Shown here piece by piece: positions 6,394-9,508 of a DNA stretch of 9,508 nt. The stretch spans positions 1 to 9,508 of the forward strand of contig CAZNTU010000219.1 of the NCBI GenBank assembly GCA_964575975.1, read 5' to 3'. The DNA is from G963674505 sp964575975. GTDB lineage: Bacteria; Desulfobacterota; Desulfobacteria; Desulfobacterales; SKZT01. Position 1 is the stretch's first letter; every line of letters begins with the position of its first letter. A model generated the notes under the pieces. It saw nothing but the letters and a program-made list of their open reading frames with translations. It made no database searches and was not told the DNA's origin. The translations under genes were made by a program, and so were the position numbers.

Positions 6394-7518
6394 TTACCAG
6401 GAAACAATAAACCGGTATTCCTTGTCGAATATCAATGCGACTTCGTCGGGGGGGAACCTTTCCGTCTTGTCGTCGATTTTCCCGTTGTCGTCCAAGTCCA
6501 CGTAAATGCCGTCGTTAGTAAAGTCGGCGTCGTTGTTTCTTCCGTCGGCAATCCACGCCATAAGCCTGCGTCCTTCGATATCGACGAAGCCCTGCAATTG
6601 GGTCCGGCTGTAATGGCCCACATGGCTTCTTTCCCACAGGGATTCGTTGGTGAAAAACCACATGAGAAAATCTCCCGCGTAACGGGACTGCGGCATCATC
6701 CTTTGCATCGGAATGGATATCATGGTCGCGAATATGCCAGTCCCTTGATTGACCAGAGGCGGTCCGTCGTCGGAGAGGTCTCCGTTTTGGTTGAAATCGA
6801 AATACAAGACGGGATTCGGCCCCCTAATCAAGTCGAACGCGAAACAGTACCGGTTGTTTTCGGAAGTCCCCAGGTTCAGGCATCCGTATCTGCGCCCGAC
6901 GCCCTGGTAATCCGGTTCCCTGACGATATCCTCGGGCTTTTCGCCACTCACGGGCGTCGCTTCGTTCCACGAAGCAGGCATCATCATGTCCACGGGCTTG
7001 AATTTATTCTCCCTGATCGATACCCGTATCGGAACGGCTCGCTTCAAAGCTTCGCGATGATAGGTTCGTCCGTATGCGGGCATGGAGTCTTCGACGTTTT
7101 TCACGGCGTCTTTTCGAACCGCCTCGTTCGGGGAGCTGGCATTGAACGGAGGTTTTCGCGATGAGATCGCCGGCTCGGTTTGCTCCTTGCCCGTGACATG
7201 GTCCTGTTTCCCGCCCCATAGAAATCCCAGGACGGTAACGATCAAAGCCGCCGCGAAAACGAACAAAAGGGCGGCCAGCCTTTTGCCGAAGGGCTTTCCG
7301 GTTTCTTGTCTTCGATATTCGGACCGAACCGACGAAATGGTTTGTTCGATCTGTTCGGGAGACAAGTCCGTGTTTTGCCGGAGAATTTCGGATATGGCCT
7401 GGTCGTTGGCCGCTCGAAATCCGGCAAGGCGCGAGGTTTCTTCTTCCATGAACGCTCGCCGGAAAATTTCCTCTCTGATTCGATGCTCCCTGTCTTTGCT
7501 TTCCGCTGATTCAGTCAT
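6394..7518 (-). CDS. Single-pass membrane protein with calcium-loop-like motifs
   Basis: A 374-residue protein that I cannot assign to a characterised family. Residues 1-80 are highly charged and probably helical (many Glu/Arg), with two basic residues just before one hydrophobic segment (81-100, LAALLFVFAAALIVTVLGFL). By the positive-inside rule the N-terminus is cytoplasmic and about 270 residues face outward. A Ser/Pro-rich linker (110-135) follows. The outer domain holds two acidic loops, DFNQNGDLSDD (241-251) and DLDDNGKIDD (341-350), which resemble the D-x-N/D-x-N-G loops of dockerins and EF-hands and may bind calcium. The text around the first loop (YGCLNLG...RYCFAFDL...YFDFNQNGDL) resembles a domain I recall from planctomycete and related secreted proteins. 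The ATG at 7518 is preferred over an upstream in-frame start at 7572: GGAG lies at 7529-7532, ten bases before it, and the predicted promoter start near 7585 leaves a normal leader. It is divergent from the MerR gene. Confidence 0.78.
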   Translation of the reverse strand: MTESAESKDREHRIREEIFRRAFMEEETSRLAGFRAANDQAISEILRQNTDLSPEQIEQTISSVRSEYRRQETGKPFGKRLAALLFVFAAALIVTVLGFLWGGKQDHVTGKEQTEPAISSRKPPFNASSPNEAVRKDAVKNVEDSMPAYGRTYHREALKRAVPIRVSIRENKFKPVDMMMPASWNEATPVSGEKPEDIVREPDYQGVGRRYGCLNLGTSENNRYCFAFDLIRGPNPVLYFDFNQNGDLSDDGPPLVNQGTGIFATMISIPMQRMMPQSRYAGDFLMWFFTNESLWERSHVGHYSRTQLQGFVDIEGRRLMAWIADGRNNDADFTNDGIYVDLDDNGKIDDKTERFPPDEVALIFDKEYRFIVSW

Positions 7519-7591
7519 TTGACTCTGACTCCGTATGTTTCGCCATCCATGAACGTTGGCAGGTCTGTCCACCGCAAGCAGGATAGGGTCG

Positions 7592-7621
7592 ATTTTAAAG
7601 CTTTCGAGCCGAAAGAGTCAA
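7592..7621 (-). promoter_or_regulatory. Promoter of the membrane-protein gene with an internal dyad
   Basis: On the minus strand TTGACT (7621-7616), an 18-base spacer and TAAAAT (7597-7592). The spacer contains the dyad CTTTC-N5-GAAAG (7601-7615). A dyad between -35 and -10 in a longer-than-optimal spacer is the arrangement used by MerR-family activators, although their spacers are usually 19-20 bases. A MerR gene is divergent from this one, so it is a candidate regulator. Confidence 0.5.
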
Positions 7622-7642
7622 GCGCCCCGGAATTCCCGGCAA

Positions 7643-7671
7643 TTGAAAAAAATATAATAACACTTTACAAT
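7643..7671 (+). promoter_or_regulatory. Promoter of the MerR/VIT-vWA operon
   Basis: TTGAAA (7643-7648), a 17-base spacer and TACAAT (7666-7671), with a start near 7678 and a leader of only about 15 bases to the ATG. A perfect TATAAT also occurs at 7653-7658 but lacks a matching -35 box. Confidence 0.6.
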
Positions 7672-7690
7672 GAGACAGTTCGATGTCATT
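7669..7690. promoter_or_regulatory. Imperfect dyad over the MerR start region
   Basis: AATGA and TCATT are perfect outer arms of a 22-base imperfect palindrome; GACA and TGTC form inner arms if one base is bulged. It overlaps the end of the -10 box and the transcription start, a position suited to autorepression. Confidence 0.35.
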
Positions 7691-7692
7691 AT

Positions 7693-8097
7693 ATGTCCAT
7701 GGAAAAACGGGACGGGAAATATTCGATAGGGGAATTGGCCGCATTGACGGGGGTCACGCGAAGGACCATCCGCTTCTATGTCCAAAAGGGGCTGTTGCAG
7801 ACGCCTTTGGGGCTCGGGAGAGGCCGGCACTACACGGACGAGCATTTGGAAAGGATTTTGAAAATCCGGGATTTGCAAAGGGACGGAGTCCGCCTGGACC
7901 GGATGCGACAGGCGGTGAAGGGTGCGGCCGCCGCGCCTCTTGAGGATGTGGAGAGGCGGCTTGTCACGAGGGTACGGATAGCCGACGGGGTTTGGCTCGA
8001 GTTTTCCGAGGGGGAAAACGTGCCTCCGACGGGGAAACTGATGAAACTGGTCGAAAATTGTCGAAAAATCCTGGCGATTCCCGGTACGGAAGAATGA
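7693..8097 (+). CDS. MerR-family transcriptional regulator
   Basis: A 134-residue DNA-binding protein with the MerR winged helix-turn-helix at the N-terminus: YSIGELAALTGVTRRTIRFYVQ (10-31), then the wing GRGRHYTDEHLERILKIRDL (42-61). A short helical segment follows and then a compact C-terminal part (VTRVRIADGVWLEFSEG, 91-107). It has only one cysteine (C123), so it lacks the clustered cysteines of metal-sensing MerR proteins, and it is too short for a large drug-binding domain. The ligand is unknown. Two ATGs are possible, 7693 and 7699; the first is chosen, but neither has a clear Shine-Dalgarno. The in-frame stretch back to 7519 is upstream of the promoter and is not part of the gene. The VIT-vWA gene begins 34 bases after its stop, so they form an operon. 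From memory, similar short MerR proteins sit beside VIT-domain genes in other bacteria. Confidence 0.88.
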   Translation: MSMEKRDGKYSIGELAALTGVTRRTIRFYVQKGLLQTPLGLGRGRHYTDEHLERILKIRDLQRDGVRLDRMRQAVKGAAAAPLEDVERRLVTRVRIADGVWLEFSEGENVPPTGKLMKLVENCRKILAIPGTEE

Positions 8098-8117
8098 CGG
8101 GGATGGCGAGGAGAAAA

Positions 8118-8123
8118 AGGAGG
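8118..8123 (+). promoter_or_regulatory. Strong ribosome binding site of the VIT-vWA gene
   Basis: A full AGGAGG eight bases before the ATG at 8132. It fixes the start of that gene and predicts better translation than the MerR gene ahead of it, which has none. Confidence 0.8.
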
Positions 8124-8131
8124 GGAATGCA

Positions 8132-9508
8132 ATGAATCAAGCTGCAGGGGCCATGTACACGATCGAAGGGGAGCGGATTGCGTTGCGGGGCGTCGATATC
8201 CGCGTGGTAGTTCGGGACGCCGCGTCGAAAGCGACAGTTGTTCAACGGTACGAAAACACGGAAAAAGATCCGGTGGAGGCGGTCTACAGTTTTCCTCTGG
8301 AGGAGTCGAGCGCGGTGTGCGGATTCGAGGTGGAAATTGGCGGTCGGACAATAGTCGGGCGGGTGGAGGAAAAGGAGGCCGCGTTCGAGGCGTACGACCA
8401 GGCCATGTCGGAGGGGCACGGCGCATTTCTTCTGGACCGGGACCGTCCGAACATTTTTACTGCCTCCGTGGGCAACTTGGCTCCCGGCCAAAAGGCCAGG
8501 GTGAAAATCGAATACGCGGCGGAGCTGGATCAGTCGGGAAGCGAGTTGCGGCTGATGATTCCGACCACCATTTCTCCTCGGTACGTTCCCTCGGACATGG
8601 AGGCTTCCGCCGACCCGTCGGAACTGGACCGTATCTCGCCGCCCGTCGTTGTCGGCGAAACGCCCTACGGTTTGACGTTGCGCGTGGATATCGAGACCTC
8701 CGGAAAAATCAAGAGCGTGAAGTCGCCGTCGCACCCTATAGCGGTGGAGCTGAAGGATAAGGGGGCGTCGGTGGAGTTGGCTTGCGAGAAAACCAGTTTG
8801 GACCAGGATTTCGTTCTGACCGTCGAGATGGCCGAACCACATGTTCCCGTCGTGTGTCTGGCGAAAGACGGGCCGGATCGAACGGTCGGCATGATCGCTT
8901 TCTTTCCCGACTTTTCGGAACCGGAAGCGGGTCCGCAGGAGATCGTGTTCGTCTTGGACTGCTCCGGCTCCATGTACGGGGAGAGCATCGGACAGGCCAA
9001 GTCCGCGTTGCTTCTTTGCCTTCGTTCTCTGGAGGCCGGGGACCGGTTCAACATAGTCCTTTTCGGAAGCACGTTCACGACGCTGTTTGCCGAATCCGCC
9101 GAGTACGGCCAGAAAAACCTGGAGGTCGCCACGGAATGGATCGGCAAAATAGACGCGGATTTAGGAGGGACGGAAATACTGGCGCCTTTGAAATCCGTTC
9201 TTTCGGCCAAGGGCGAAATTCCTCGGAGCATACTTCTTTTGACGGACGGCGAGGTGGGAAACGAGAAGGAGGTCATCGAGATGGCGGCCCGGCGCCACGT
9301 CGATACGCGGATTTTCACTTTCGGGATCGGACGCGGGGCCAGCGAACACTTGGTGCGGGGGCTGGCCCGGGCCGGCGGCGGGGCCGCGGAATTCATATTT
9401 CCGGGGGAACGAATCCAGTCGAAGGTATTGAAGCAGCTTTCCCGTCTGAGGACGCCTTGCTACAAGGAGATATCCGTTGACTGGGGAGGCTTGAGACCGG
9501 ACGTTGTG
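8132..9508 (+). CDS. VIT and von Willebrand factor A domain protein (5' part)
   Basis: The frame is open for 459 codons and runs off the window, so the C-terminus is missing. Residues about 1-135 form a VIT (vault/inter-alpha-trypsin) domain, with the typical AVYSFPLEESSAVCGFEVEIG (50-70), the KEAAFEAYDQA segment (81-91) and NIFTASVGNLAPGQKARVKIEY (107-128). Residues about 268-425 form a von Willebrand A domain with a complete metal-ion-dependent adhesion site: D276-x-S278-x-S280 in VLDCSGSM, T347 in LGGTE and D372 in LLTDGE. The order is that of VWA5A-like proteins, which are usually 700-800 residues long. There is no signal peptide or membrane segment in the visible part, so it is probably cytoplasmic and acts by metal-dependent protein binding. 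Client and process are unknown. Co-transcribed behind the MerR gene, which likely controls it. Confidence 0.92.
   Translation, partial: MNQAAGAMYTIEGERIALRGVDIRVVVRDAASKATVVQRYENTEKDPVEAVYSFPLEESSAVCGFEVEIGGRTIVGRVEEKEAAFEAYDQAMSEGHGAFLLDRDRPNIFTASVGNLAPGQKARVKIEYAAELDQSGSELRLMIPTTISPRYVPSDMEASADPSELDRISPPVVVGETPYGLTLRVDIETSGKIKSVKSPSHPIAVELKDKGASVELACEKTSLDQDFVLTVEMAEPHVPVVCLAKDGPDRTVGMIAFFPDFSEPEAGPQEIVFVLDCSGSMYGESIGQAKSALLLCLRSLEAGDRFNIVLFGSTFTTLFAESAEYGQKNLEVATEWIGKIDADLGGTEILAPLKSVLSAKGEIPRSILLLTDGEVGNEKEVIEMAARRHVDTRIFTFGIGRGASEHLVRGLARAGGGAAEFIFPGERIQSKVLKQLSRLRTPCYKEISVDWGGLRPDVV

Noticed and set aside
7519..7692. Longer MerR protein starting at 7519
   Set aside because: The added 58 residues lie mostly upstream of the predicted promoter and have no resemblance to the family. 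MerR proteins normally begin just before the helix-turn-helix, as at 7693.

Overview
The window is ordinary chromosomal DNA from an unidentified, moderately GC-rich bacterium. The promoters look sigma70-like. There are no tRNA or rRNA genes, no transposases and no CRISPR arrays. The gene mix (glycerol kinase, Hsp33, a B12-type radical SAM protein, a VIT/von Willebrand protein, and a membrane protein with Asp/Asn-rich metal-binding loops) suggests an environmental, probably Gram-negative lineage outside the well-studied models, such as Desulfobacterota-, Myxococcota- or PVC-like groups. That placement is inference from recall only.

Left part (1-2193): glycerol kinase glpK runs rightward from the window edge. 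It faces a small leftward cupin gene across a 353-bp convergent spacer. The spacer holds three short hairpins of one shared design (arm, GGAA-like loop, arm, TACC tail), a strong terminator for the glpK side and a weaker one for the cupin side.

Middle (2194-5346): a leftward two-gene unit encodes a B12-binding-type radical SAM protein followed, 24 bases later, by a compact AMP-forming acyl/aryl ligase. The pair looks like an uncharacterised substrate-activation and modification module. Downstream, the cupin gene seems to have its own promoter: a TTGA-N6-TCAA dyad of FNR/FixK type lies exactly 22 bases before a TACATT -10 box, which is class II activator geometry. The radical SAM gene and the redox chaperone hslO (Hsp33) are divergent, each with a well-spaced promoter in the 190-bp gap.

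Right part (5347-9508): hslO converges on a single-pass membrane protein with two calcium-loop-like motifs. That gene is divergent from a MerR-type regulator, which is followed 34 bases later by a VIT-vWA protein that runs off the window. Both divergent promoters carry dyads: one sits between the -35 and -10 boxes of the membrane-protein gene, the other overlaps the MerR start region. The likely picture is one MerR regulator controlling the MerR/VIT-vWA operon and perhaps the membrane protein. This is the best candidate for a little-described functional unit here, together with the radical SAM/ligase pair.
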